The position numbers were made by a program, and so were the translations under genes. Shown here one piece after another: positions 36,601 through 43,683 of a DNA stretch of 64,000 bases. Where the stretch lies: NCBI RefSeq assembly GCF_009720385.1, contig NZ_ML769301.1, positions 644,901 to 708,900 on the forward strand, given 5' to 3'. Numbering within the stretch: the first letter of the stretch is position 1; every line of letters starts with the position of its first letter. This DNA is from Catellatospora vulcania (GTDB lineage Bacteria > Actinomycetota > Actinomycetes > Mycobacteriales > Micromonosporaceae). Below the pieces are notes generated by a model. It saw only the letters and a list, made by a program, of their open reading frames with translations, was not told the origin of the DNA and ran no database searches.

Positions 36601-36843
36601 GGCAACCGCTGCGCCCAGCCGGGCGGCGCCGAGCAGGCCGTCGTACGGCTGGCCGGGGCGACCGCGGCGGTGCACGGCAACCGTGTCCAGGGCGGCTACC
36701 CGTCGATGACGATCATGGTCGGCAAGGACGCGAGCGGCGAAGCGGCCGCCGCCGCCGTCGTCGGCAACATCACCACCGGCGGCATACAGGTCGACGGATC
36801 GCCGCTGCAGGCGCCGTGGGCCGCCCTCAACCCCATCGCCTGA
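33601..36843 (+). CDS. eCIS fibre/receptor-like protein: DUF6519 domain plus parallel beta-helix
   Basis: 1080 residues, the longest product of the locus. It starts GADLSRVRFDPRNDYSGVGFEQGRLVVDAELNEE, the DUF6519 opening found in tail-locus proteins. From ~439 (MTVQDAIEKIRQRGGGTVRLCPGDYQLEEPI) it turns into a pectate-lyase-like right-handed beta-helix with many 'ITGNT/ISGNTV/VVGNTV' rungs. A low-complexity Ala/Thr/Pro insert (~770-830) breaks the helix. No lyase catalytic set is evident, so binding is more likely than cleavage. A fibre or surface-attachment role is inferred. 26 bases follow the previous stop, the largest gap within the operon. Confidence 0.85.
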   Translation: MGADLSRVRFDPRNDYSGVGFEQGRLVVDAELNEEHAITDRRGRAQVADLAPTPTIVSRLTPKAFEISVSGGAISIGAGRMYVDGVLVENHGDTPAFDPVLAEPNGTGTTAYDKQPYWPTPDKLPTSGTHLAYLQVWERERTHLNTPDLIESAIGVDTSIRTQIAWQVRLLAVGADASCGSDIPKWNELTAPSSARLTTGTVDVDAADDPCEIPPGKGYRGPENQLYRVELYSPTQFLWSRDNATVASAATFVTATELRLDTLGRDDVLRIKDNDWVEITDDRRELNHLPGELRKVTVDSATSTITFSGALPGDLAPSTHHLRVRKWDSPLLTIPADGSAVTLEHGITVAFSFTGAGKPRPGDHWVFAARATAPTPEESLEQLTAAPPLGIHHHFARLALVKMPGSIQSDCRPDWPVATGESCECEICVTPQSHADGSMTVQDAIEKIRQRGGGTVRLCPGDYQLEEPIRLHEARSLRLVGAGADSRLLARDTGIDVSYCQDVVLSDFSVTGQGEQPAVTLTGANTLIRLEHLWLVQRQGTGLGLTGLNRFVSVTGCLFQSATGIEALTTAEGKESGLLTYCLSIRDNLFGTDQRGIDFAASAERVIQHDGLVAITGNTFSDCADRAISATGLILQDAAELDGDLVITGNIMEVRGGGILTGSRARICDNTVISTDRGTGCPGIEAETGPPDTLDGVLHVLANKVSGFGDAGIVVVAPLRSAIVKQNVVQGCAAGILVQSTAGSVGGHVAVDNNQVLDLHPVEEGGRLLAAQPTAAQATAARRRTATAGVEADEQTIVLGPPVGGAPSAAHDPAASGASAGRAAGLFSRAGATIGIAVVGAADGAVVGNTVDGLAADEADAGRGRHVYGIMAATNREVRISGNTVNRVGSPNAAVGNAYGIICGGWQDTALVADNIVLSGGPAPVARPGWTALAMVNGVSQRAGGVRAMDTTAGRVSFAGSFAYLQEDVPGHAELTGNTLHGGADDVAVTVQTPGDVLMSGNRCAQPGGAEQAVVRLAGATAAVHGNRVQGGYPSMTIMVGKDASGEAAAAAVVGNITTGGIQVDGSPLQAPWAALNPIA

Positions 36844-36854
36844 GGAGACCGACG

Positions 36855-37127
36855 ATGCCACGAAAGACAGTCGAGGTGGTCGCCCGCGACCTGCGCTTGG
36901 CCGCCGCCGCCCGCACCGACCTGGGCAAGGTCCTGTCGGCCAAGGACGTGCGCAAGGCCGCCGACGCCGACAAGGACCTGTCGGCGCACCTCGCCGAGGT
37001 GAACGACGTGCTGACCGAGCAGGCCAAGGCCGCCGCGTCCTGGCAGAAGGCACTCACCGAGGCCCACAAACGCTGGGACGCGAGCCTGGACAAGCTGTCC
37101 CGGCTGCACCCGGGCCCGACGATCTGA
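36855..37127 (+). CDS. eCIS-operon terminal small helical protein, 90 aa
   Basis: 90 residues, Lys/Asp/Ala-rich and almost wholly helical, with heptad-like spacing (RDLRLAAAARTDLGKVL, KAADADKDLSAHLAEVNDVLTEQAKAAASWQKAL), so a coiled coil is likely. Family unknown. An 11-base gap with GAGGAG ribosome-binding site ties it to the fibre gene; the operon terminator follows at once. It could be a fibre chaperone or attachment factor. Confidence 0.75.
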   Translation: MPRKTVEVVARDLRLAAAARTDLGKVLSAKDVRKAADADKDLSAHLAEVNDVLTEQAKAAASWQKALTEAHKRWDASLDKLSRLHPGPTI

Positions 37128-37133
37128 CCGCGC

Positions 37134-37166
37134 GGGGCGGTCCGGCGGCAATCACCGGACCGCCCC
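37134..37166 (+). terminator. Terminator of the eCIS operon
   Basis: Perfect 12-bp stem GGGGCGGTCCGG / CCGGACCGCCCC with a 9-base loop, 7 bases after the last stop codon. No U-tract follows, as is usual in high-GC actinomycetes. Confidence 0.75.
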
Positions 37167-37226
37167 TGTGCCCGCACCCTGGCGAGCCCGCTCCTGGAGA
37201 GGGCGGCCGCCGCGTCACCGGGCAGC

Positions 37227-37256
37227 GGTGATGGTGGGGTTGTCCCCACCATCACC
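37227..37256. promoter_or_regulatory. Strong inverted repeat upstream of the two-component system
   Basis: GGTGATGGTGGGG-TTGT-CCCCACCATCACC: a perfect 13-bp stem with a 4-base loop, centred ~70 bases before the kinase ATG and separate from the eCIS terminator. It could be an operator for the adjacent response regulator or a second terminator; sequence alone does not decide. Confidence 0.55.
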
Positions 37257-37309
37257 TCGGCGGGCAGCGGGATGGGAACGGGCTGCCAGGGCGCATAACG
37301 TCATGCGAC

Positions 37310-38569
37310 ATGACGATCCTTCGCCGCCTCGGGCTCGACGCCGCGTACAACCTGCTGGGCCTGCCGCTCGCGGTCGCCTCGTTCGCGCTGTGCATCGCGC
37401 TGTTCGCCGCGGGCGTCGGCACGCTGGTCACCTTCTTCATCGGGGTGGCCGTGCTCGCCGCCGCGCTGCTGGTCGCCCGCGGTTTCGCCGACATCGAGCG
37501 GCTGCGACTGCAGAAGCTCTACGACCGGCCGGTGCCCCGCCCGCGCTACCAGCCCGCACCCGAGGGCGCCGGCTGGATCCGCCGCCTGACCAACCCGCTG
37601 CGCCAGGGCCAGAGCTGGCTCGACCTGCTTTACGGCATCGTCAACCTGCCCGTGGCCATCGTCGCCTTCGTGTTCACCGTGACCTGGTGGGCGATGGTGC
37701 TCGGCGGGCTGACCTACTGGATCTGGGGCCGGTTCGTGCCGGAGACCGACGGCCAGAACATCGTGATCGAGAAACTTCTCGGGGCCGACAACGAGTCCAC
37801 CCGGACCGTTTTCAACACCCTCGCGGGCGTGTTCGCGCTGGTCACCGTGTACGCGGTACAGCGTGGCATGGCGGCGCTGCACGCCGGGTTCGCCTCGATG
37901 CTGCTGACCCGCCTTGCCCAGCTGCAGGGCCGCATCGACCAGCTGACCGAGGGCCGCGCGGCGGCGGTGTCGGCGGAGGCGGCGGCGCTGCGCAAGTTGG
38001 AGCGCGACATCCACGACGGCCCGCAACAGCGGCTGATCCGGCTCGCGATGGAGCTGTCCCGGGCGCGACGCCAGCTCACCGACGACCCGGACGGCGCCGG
38101 GCAGACCATCGACGGCGCGCTCGGGCAGGCCAAGGAGACACTGGACGAGCTGCGGGCGCTGTCGCGCGGCATCGCCCCGCCGATCCTGGCCGACCGGGGC
38201 CTGGCCGCCGCGCTGACCTCGCTCGCCGAGCGCTCGACCGTGCCGGTCACGCTGGACCTGGCCGTCGAGGGCAGGCTGCCCGCGGCGACCGAGAACGCCC
38301 TGTACTTCGTCGCGGCCGAGGCGCTGTCCAACGTCGCCAAGCACAGCGGGGCCGCCTCAGCCCGCCTGGAGCTGACCGAGCAGGATGGTCGCGTGTACCT
38401 GATGGTGACCGACGACGGCGTGGGCGGCGCGCACCTGGCCAAGGGCCACGGCCTGGCCGGGCTGGCCGACCGGCTGCGCGCGGTGGACGGCGAGTTCGCG
38501 GTGGACTCCCCGGCGGGCGGCCCGACGATCCTGGTGGCGCAGGCCCCGGCGAACGTGCCGGTGGCGTGA
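37310..38569 (+). CDS. Sensor histidine kinase, NarL/DesK-type (HisKA_3)
   Basis: 419 residues. Four hydrophobic segments in two pairs (~18-58 and ~108-185) form the PF13796-type membrane sensor common in actinomycetes. The cytoplasmic part has KLERDIHDGPQQRLI with phospho-acceptor His235, then a HATPase module with N-box ALSNVAKHSGA and G-box DDGVGGA...GHGLAGLADRL. It phosphorylates the response regulator encoded 5 bases downstream. Its signal is unknown; it follows the eCIS operon in the same direction, but the terminator and hairpin between them argue for its own promoter. Confidence 0.92.
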   Translation: MTILRRLGLDAAYNLLGLPLAVASFALCIALFAAGVGTLVTFFIGVAVLAAALLVARGFADIERLRLQKLYDRPVPRPRYQPAPEGAGWIRRLTNPLRQGQSWLDLLYGIVNLPVAIVAFVFTVTWWAMVLGGLTYWIWGRFVPETDGQNIVIEKLLGADNESTRTVFNTLAGVFALVTVYAVQRGMAALHAGFASMLLTRLAQLQGRIDQLTEGRAAAVSAEAAALRKLERDIHDGPQQRLIRLAMELSRARRQLTDDPDGAGQTIDGALGQAKETLDELRALSRGIAPPILADRGLAAALTSLAERSTVPVTLDLAVEGRLPAATENALYFVAAEALSNVAKHSGAASARLELTEQDGRVYLMVTDDGVGGAHLAKGHGLAGLADRLRAVDGEFAVDSPAGGPTILVAQAPANVPVA

Positions 38570-38574
38570 GGCGG

Positions 38575-39216
38575 ATGCGCGTCGTCGTCGCCGAGGACAG
38601 CGTGCTGCTGCGCGAAGGCATCGTCCGGCTGCTGATCGAGGCCGGTCACGAGGTCGTCGCCGCGGTGGGCGACGGGCCGGCCCTGGTCGCCGTCATCGCC
38701 GCGCACGCGCCCGACGTGTCGGTGGTCGACGTGCGCATGCCGCCCAGCCACACCGACGAGGGCCTGCGCGCCGCGGTGCAGGCCCGCCGCTCCGCCCCGG
38801 ACACCCGGGTGCTGGTGCTGTCGCAGTACGTCGAGCTGGCGTACGCCGACGAACTGCTCGCCGACGGGCGCGGCGGCGTCGGTTACCTGCTCAAGGACGC
38901 CGTGGTCGACGTCGACGGCTTCCTGGACGCGCTGGACCGGGTCGGCTCCGGCGCGACCGTGCTCGACCCGCAGGTCATCGCCCAGTTGATGCTGCGTGGC
39001 AGGAGGGACCCGGTGCAGACCCTGACTCCGCGCGAGCGCGAGGTCCTCGAACTGATGGCGCAGGGCTGCTCGAACACCGCGATCGGCCGGGCGCTGGTCA
39101 TCGGCGACGGGGCGGTCGAGAAGCACATCGGCAACATCTTCGCCAAACTCGACCTGGCCCCTGACGCCGACCAGCACCGCCGGGTGCTCGCCGTGCTGGC
39201 GTACCTGCGCTCCTGA
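38575..39216 (+). CDS. LuxR/NarL-family response regulator
   Basis: 213 residues. Receiver domain with acidic pocket E7-D8, phospho-acceptor D52 (VVDVRMP) and K107 (YLLKD), then a LuxR helix-turn-helix at 149-192 (LTPREREVLELMAQGCSNTAIG). Cognate partner of the kinase just upstream (5-base gap). Possible targets are its own promoter dyad and the eCIS genes next door; neither is shown by the sequence. A small insertion MPPSHTDEG after D52 is typical of the actinobacterial subgroup. Confidence 0.93.
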   Translation: MRVVVAEDSVLLREGIVRLLIEAGHEVVAAVGDGPALVAVIAAHAPDVSVVDVRMPPSHTDEGLRAAVQARRSAPDTRVLVLSQYVELAYADELLADGRGGVGYLLKDAVVDVDGFLDALDRVGSGATVLDPQVIAQLMLRGRRDPVQTLTPREREVLELMAQGCSNTAIGRALVIGDGAVEKHIGNIFAKLDLAPDADQHRRVLAVLAYLRS

Positions 39217-39272
39217 GCGCGCCCGGTCCAGCCGACAGGCTCTGACCTGCGGTTCTGTTATCGTGCCGAGCC

Positions 39273-39584
39273 GTGACGGCTTCTCCTCCCGACCTCGACG
39301 CGCCGCGGCGCCCGCGCCTGCTCCGCCTCGGTGGCATCGTGCTCGCCGCGGCTGCCCTGGTACTGGCGAGCTGGGCGTGGTGGTCGGGGGACGCGCGCGA
39401 GTACCACGGGCTCCGCCCGTCGGAAGAGCCGTTCCCGCCGCGGCCGGTGCCCGGCGAGTACGGCTGGCGACTCGACGCGGCCGCGCCCCGGTACTCCGCC
39501 CGCGACGGGCGCAACGACATGACCGTCCAGGTGGCGGGCACGGACACCGCACCCGACGTCTACGTGGTCGTCGAGCACTACTGA
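39273..39584 (+). CDS. Small membrane-anchored hypothetical protein, 103 aa
   Basis: 103 residues from GTG 39273: a short Pro/Arg-rich cytoplasmic start, one membrane helix (~20-38, ending in SWAWW) and a ~65-residue extracytoplasmic domain rich in Tyr, Arg and Pro. No family recognised. It follows the two-component system by 56 bases and may be read from the same transcript. Confidence 0.55.
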   Translation: MTASPPDLDAPRRPRLLRLGGIVLAAAALVLASWAWWSGDAREYHGLRPSEEPFPPRPVPGEYGWRLDAAAPRYSARDGRNDMTVQVAGTDTAPDVYVVVEHY

Positions 39585-39593
39585 ACGGAGCGC

Positions 39594-39896
39594 TCAGCCC
39601 GGCAGTTTGGCGGCCAGCAGGTGCACGGTGCGGATCTCGGGCGGCTTGGCGAGCAGCTGGCCGGCGTGGCCCATCAGCGCGCCGGCGAGGTCGCCGTCGA
39701 GGTGGGCCTGCAGCGCGGCCTCGTCGGCGAACGCGTCGAACAGCCCGAACGTCGACTCGTCGATGCGGAAGGCGAACCAGGCCACGGTGCCCTTCTCCGC
39801 CTGGACCAGCGGTAGCGCGCCGGTGAGGAACGAGGCGACCTCGTCCGCCATGCCCGGGGCGGCGTGCAGCGTCGCCATGAGGCCGATCGTGACCAT
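39594..39896 (-). CDS. Antibiotic biosynthesis monooxygenase (ABM)-domain protein
   Basis: 100 residues from ATG 39896. The ABM dimeric alpha/beta-barrel pattern is visible: TIGLMATLHAAPGMADEVASFL, then VAWFAFRIDESTFGLFDAFADEAALQAHL. These proteins are small cofactor-free oxygenases or stress proteins (YgiN type). The FDAFADEAALQAHL stretch is the family's most conserved part. The start is set at MVTIGLM; a longer in-frame GTG start adds a Pro-rich stretch not seen in the family. No pathway context. Confidence 0.85.
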   Translation of the reverse strand: MVTIGLMATLHAAPGMADEVASFLTGALPLVQAEKGTVAWFAFRIDESTFGLFDAFADEAALQAHLDGDLAGALMGHAGQLLAKPPEIRTVHLLAAKLPG

Positions 39897-40054
39897 CTGC
39901 GCTCCTGTCGCGGGCGGAGGATTCAGGGGTCGTCCCACGCGAGAGTATCGAGATCGCCGGTCCGATATAGCCGATTACTCCGGTTGCGGCAGGACCGTGC
40001 CCCGTACCGCCGATTCCGCCCGACGCACCGCCTTGACGGCCCTAGGCTGGGCGT

Positions 40055-41533
40055 ATGGTCGGGCGGGCCGGGAACGGCCGACGGGTGCTGGTCACCGGGG
40101 CGACCGGGTACATCGGCGGACGGCTCGCCCCGCGGCTCATCGAGGCGGGACACCGGGTGCGCTGCCTGACCCGGTCGGCGGTCCGGCTGCGTGACGTGCC
40201 CTGGGCCGCGCAGGCCGAGGTCGTAGAGGCGGACGTGCTGGACCACGCCTCGACCCGGCGCGCGCTGCGCGGCATCGAGGTGGCGTACTACCTGGTCCAC
40301 TCGCTCGGCTCGCCGGGGTTCGAGGACATCGACCGGCGCGCCGCGCAGACCTTCGCCGACGCGGCTCGCCAGGAGGGCGTGCGGCGCATCGTCTACCTGG
40401 GCGGTCCCGCCCCGGACCGGGACTCGGGTGCGTCGGCGCATCTGCGCTCACGCGACGAGGTCGCCCGAATCCTCACCACGTCGGGCGTGCCCACGGTGAC
40501 GCTGCGAGCCGCGGTGATCATCGGCTCGGGCTCGGCGTCGTTCGAGATGCTGCGGCACCTGACCGAGCGGCTGCCGCTGATGGTGACGCCGCGCTGGGTC
40601 GGCAACCGCATCCAGCCGATCGCGATCCGCGACGTGCTGCACTACCTGGTCGGCTGGGCGAGCGTGCCCGGCGACGTGAACCGCTCCTTCGACATCGGCG
40701 GGCCGGACGTGCTGACCTACCGGGAGATGATGAGCCGCTACGCCCGGGTGGCCGGGCTCAACCGCCGGGTCGTCGTGCCGGTGCGCACCCTGTCGCCGTG
40801 GCTGTCGTCGCTGTGGGTCGGCCTGGTGACGCCGGTTCCCGGCGCGATCGCGACCCCCCTGGTGGAGAGCCTGATCCAGGAGGCGGTCTGCCACGAGCAC
40901 GACATCACCCGGTACGTCACCGACCCGACGGGCGGGCTGAAGCCGTTCGACGAGGCGGTCCGGCTGGCCCTGCTGCGGGTCCGCGACGCGGAGGTGGAGA
41001 CCCACTGGGCGACCGGGTCGTGGACGCGGTCCCCGGCCGAGCCGCTGCCCACCGACCCGGACTGGTCCGGCGGGGACCTCTACGTCGACGAGCACACCGA
41101 GCGGGTGAAGGCGCCGCCGTCGGCGCTGTGGGAGGTCGTCTCCGGGATCGGCGGCGACAACGGCTGGTACTCCTCCGACCTGGCCTGGACCGCGCGCGGG
41201 CTGCTCGACAAGGCCGTCGGCGGGATCGGCCTGCGCCGCGGCCGCCGCGACCCCGCGGTGCTGCGGGCCGGGGAGACCGTGGACTTCTGGCGGGTCGAGG
41301 AGGTCGAGCCGGGACGGCTGCTGCGGCTGCGGGCCGAGATGCAGCTGCCGGGCCGCGCCTGGCTGGAGATGCGGGTCAGCGACGACCCGCGGGGCAGCCG
41401 GTACGAGCAGCGCAGCGTGTTCCTGCCCCGCGGCCTGGCCGGGCACCTCTACTGGCGGGCCACCGCGCCGCTGCACTCGCTGGTCTTCGGCGACATGGCC
41501 CGCAACATCGCCCGCGCCGCCGAACGCGTCTGA
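40055..41533 (+). CDS. NAD(P)-dependent epimerase/reductase with C-terminal DUF2867 domain
   Basis: 492 residues. An extended-SDR Rossmann start, VLVTGATGYIGG (11-22, GxxGxxG), is followed by D60-type acidic and YYLVHSLGS segments of the atypical SDR group. From ~340 a second domain begins (ERVKAPPSALWEVVSGIGGDNGWYSS) and runs to the end, matching DUF2867, a START/polyketide-cyclase-like ligand-binding fold; WYSSDLAW and RSVFLPRGLAGHLYW are its marks. Proteins of this two-domain plan are common in actinomycetes; the substrate is unknown. Converges on the arginase-like gene, 11 bases apart. Confidence 0.88.
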   Translation: MVGRAGNGRRVLVTGATGYIGGRLAPRLIEAGHRVRCLTRSAVRLRDVPWAAQAEVVEADVLDHASTRRALRGIEVAYYLVHSLGSPGFEDIDRRAAQTFADAARQEGVRRIVYLGGPAPDRDSGASAHLRSRDEVARILTTSGVPTVTLRAAVIIGSGSASFEMLRHLTERLPLMVTPRWVGNRIQPIAIRDVLHYLVGWASVPGDVNRSFDIGGPDVLTYREMMSRYARVAGLNRRVVVPVRTLSPWLSSLWVGLVTPVPGAIATPLVESLIQEAVCHEHDITRYVTDPTGGLKPFDEAVRLALLRVRDAEVETHWATGSWTRSPAEPLPTDPDWSGGDLYVDEHTERVKAPPSALWEVVSGIGGDNGWYSSDLAWTARGLLDKAVGGIGLRRGRRDPAVLRAGETVDFWRVEEVEPGRLLRLRAEMQLPGRAWLEMRVSDDPRGSRYEQRSVFLPRGLAGHLYWRATAPLHSLVFGDMARNIARAAERV

Positions 41534-41544
41534 GACCGCTGCCG

Positions 41545-42438
41545 TCAGCGCGCCCGCAGGAGGTCGGCGAACAGGTCGACCAGCGCGGTCGCGCACGAGC
41601 CGTCGGGGTCCTTCGTGGCGTTGTAGCAGCCGACGGATACCCCGGCCAGGGCGTCGGACGCGGTAAGCGGACGCATCAGCTCCCGCAGCTCGGCCAGGCG
41701 CAGCCCGCCCGGCATCAGGTAGTCGGTGGCCGGGAAGGCCTGCTGGTCGAGCACGTCGACATCCAGGTGCACCCAGTAGGACCCGCCCCGGGCCAGCGCG
41801 TCGCGGGCCGCCGCACCCGCCTCGGCCATGCCCTGTTCCTGCAGGTCGGCAGGGGTCGACTCGGGCTGGTAGCCGAGCTGTTCGGGCAGCACCGAGCCGT
41901 ACTCGATCGCCTCGGCGCGGTCGCGCGGCCCGAGCAGCCGCAGCCGGTCCGGGGTGACCAGGGGACCGCCGACCAGGTCCACCCAGTCCACCGGCCCGTG
42001 CCCGGTGACCACGGAGATCGGCATGTCGGCCGGCTCGCCGGTGGGGGAGGTGCGCCCGTCGTAAAGGTCCAGGTGACCGTCGAGGTAGGCCAGTCCTGCC
42101 CCGCCGAGCGCGTCGCGTGCCCCGGCGAGCACGGCGGGCAGCAGGGTGCAGCAGCCGCCGACCACCAGCGGCAGGTGACCAGCGGTGACCAGTTGGTGCA
42201 CGTGGCGGCGTACCAGGTCGGTCATGGTGCGCACCGACGGCCACGCGATGACGCCGGTGTGCTCGTCGCGAACCCTGCCGACCAGGCGTACCGGCAGGTC
42301 CCCGCCGTCGCGACCGCCGACGGCCGCGACGAGGCCCGCGGCGCGCAGCGCGCCGGGCGACAGCTCCGTCCCGAACGGCGGGTCGCCCACCTCGGGCACG
42401 CCGACGCAGTCGATCGGCACGCCCACCACCGTGATCAC
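41545..42438 (-). CDS. Arginase/agmatinase-fold protein with altered metal-binding residues
   Basis: 297 residues from GTG 42438. The ureohydrolase fold is recognisable: LPLVVGGCCTLLPAVLAG at the usual GGDH position, LAYLDGHLDLY (usually DAHxD) at 119-126 and HLDVDVLDQ (usually SxDxDxxDP) at 224-232. The first Mn ligand His of GGDH is Cys/Thr here (residues 94-98), while the other metal Asp/His residues (D120, H122, D124, D226, D228) are present. Such a site might hold one metal or be inactive, so arginase activity should not be assumed. Cytoplasmic. Confidence 0.82.
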   Translation of the reverse strand: MITVVGVPIDCVGVPEVGDPPFGTELSPGALRAAGLVAAVGGRDGGDLPVRLVGRVRDEHTGVIAWPSVRTMTDLVRRHVHQLVTAGHLPLVVGGCCTLLPAVLAGARDALGGAGLAYLDGHLDLYDGRTSPTGEPADMPISVVTGHGPVDWVDLVGGPLVTPDRLRLLGPRDRAEAIEYGSVLPEQLGYQPESTPADLQEQGMAEAGAAARDALARGGSYWVHLDVDVLDQQAFPATDYLMPGGLRLAELRELMRPLTASDALAGVSVGCYNATKDPDGSCATALVDLFADLLRAR

Positions 42439-42500
42439 GGGTCGAGTCTCGCCGCCGCCCGCAGCCGCGGCAAGCAGGCACGCCGCCGAGGCGTGCCCGG

Positions 42501-43190
42501 TCAGGCGGCGCCGCGGCGGCGGTCGTCAACCAGGAACAGCGCCAGCCCAGCCAGCAGCAGCCCAGTTGCCAGCCAGACCGCCTGATCGCCGAAGTGCGCG
42601 GTGGCCAGGCCGCCGAGCAGCGCGCCCACGGCGAACGAGGCGACGGCGGGCCACAGGCTGCGAGCCTGCGCGGCCGCGTCGCGGTCGTGGCGGACGACCG
42701 CGCTGTACACGGCCTGGGCGGCGTTGCGCAGGTTGGTGGTGGTGACCGTGGTGTTGAACGACCAGCGGCCGATCAGCCCGAACGATGTGATCTGCACCGA
42801 CGCCACAAACGCGATCATGACCGCGACCAGGTCGTCGGAGACGCCCGGCGGCAGCAGGCCCACGACGACCAGCACAAGGATCTCCAGCACGAGCGCGGCG
42901 CGCACAGGCCGGTGCAGCGCCGCGGCGATCCGGGGCTGCCGGATGGTCTCGGCCGTCCAGACCCCGATCACGAACGCGATGATCGGCGGCACGTGCCGCA
43001 GCGCCTCGGCCCACTGCGCCTGCGCGGCCTGCACGCCCAGCAGCACCACGTTGCCGGTCTGCGCGGTCGCGAAGACCCCGCCCCGACCGAGGAACGTGTA
43101 CGCGTCGAGGAACCCGGCGGCCATCGTGAGCAGCACGATCAGGCGCAGCGACCGGGACGTCCGGTACGGCACGCCGCCCGCTTGCGCCAT
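42501..43190 (-). CDS. YoaK/DUF1275 family membrane protein
   Basis: 229 residues with six or so hydrophobic helices. AAGFLDAYTFLGRGGVFATAQTGNVVLLG (24-52) is the DUF1275 signature, and the TTNLRNAAQA stretch near 150 is also family-typical. Plasma-membrane protein of unknown function, sometimes annotated as a transporter. Same strand as the arginase-like gene, with 62 bases between them. Confidence 0.9.
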   Translation of the reverse strand: MAQAGGVPYRTSRSLRLIVLLTMAAGFLDAYTFLGRGGVFATAQTGNVVLLGVQAAQAQWAEALRHVPPIIAFVIGVWTAETIRQPRIAAALHRPVRAALVLEILVLVVVGLLPPGVSDDLVAVMIAFVASVQITSFGLIGRWSFNTTVTTTNLRNAAQAVYSAVVRHDRDAAAQARSLWPAVASFAVGALLGGLATAHFGDQAVWLATGLLLAGLALFLVDDRRRGAA

Positions 43191-43350
43191 CGCCGCCCTC
43201 CCGCCCCACTCTGCTCATGATGTTTCCGGTTGAACGCCGGGCGCGTGTCGAGAATCGGCTGCCTGTCCCCGGATGGGCCGCGCCGCGAGCGCCGGATCGG
43301 TCACGAATCGAGAAGCGCGGGGACGGCCGCTGCAACTAACGTGGCGGCCA

Positions 43351-43370
43351 TCCCCGCAGGTAGGCGGGGA
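43351..43370. promoter_or_regulatory. Inverted repeat upstream of the small membrane gene
   Basis: TCCCCGC-AGGTAG-GCGGGGA, 7-bp stem with 6-base loop, 31 bases before the ATG at 43402. Operator or attenuator-like; weak evidence. Confidence 0.3.
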
Positions 43371-43401
43371 GTGGGCGACCCGTCTTCCTCAGGAGAACAC
43401 C

Positions 43402-43629
43402 ATGAACTGGAACAAGTGGATCAGGCAATTCCACCGTTGGGTGTCCATCGCCTTCACGGGGTCCGTCATCGCCACGTTCATCGCCCTGGCGCAGGAGGAT
43501 CCGATCGTCTGGATCTCCTACGTGCCCCTGCTGCCGCTCGCCCTGCTCCTGTTCAGCGGCCTCTACCTGTTCGCGCTGCCGTATCTGGCCAAGTGGCGGG
43601 GCGGGCGGCGGACCGCTCGGGAGGCGTGA
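43402..43629 (+). CDS. Small two-helix membrane protein, 75 aa
   Basis: 75 residues with an AGGAG seven bases before ATG. MNWNKWIRQFHRWVSIAFTG leads into two membrane helices (~14-30 and ~38-62) and a basic C-terminal tail (KWRGGRRTAREA). The W-I-R-x-x-H-R-W-x-S start recalls PepSY-type membrane proteins, but the chain is too short to assign. The gene is real judging by its RBS and codon use; the function is unknown. Confidence 0.65.
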   Translation: MNWNKWIRQFHRWVSIAFTGSVIATFIALAQEDPIVWISYVPLLPLALLLFSGLYLFALPYLAKWRGGRRTAREA

Positions 43630-43683
43630 CCGGCGGCAGTCCGCCTGGATGGTCGCCTCCGAGGGTTCGCTGCGCGCATGAGG

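Noticed and set aside
13413..37127. Prophage or R-type pyocin
   Set aside because: No integrase, capsid, portal, terminase, holin or endolysin; an AAA+ ATPase, DUF4255 cap and DUF4157 cargo are eCIS traits.
41545..42438. Calling the ureohydrolase gene an arginase (rocF or speB)
   Set aside because: The GGDH metal ligand is missing, so the specific name would overstate the evidence.
43191..43401. Possible tRNA or small RNA in the gap before 43402
   Set aside because: Only a 7-bp hairpin is visible; no cloverleaf or conserved RNA motif.
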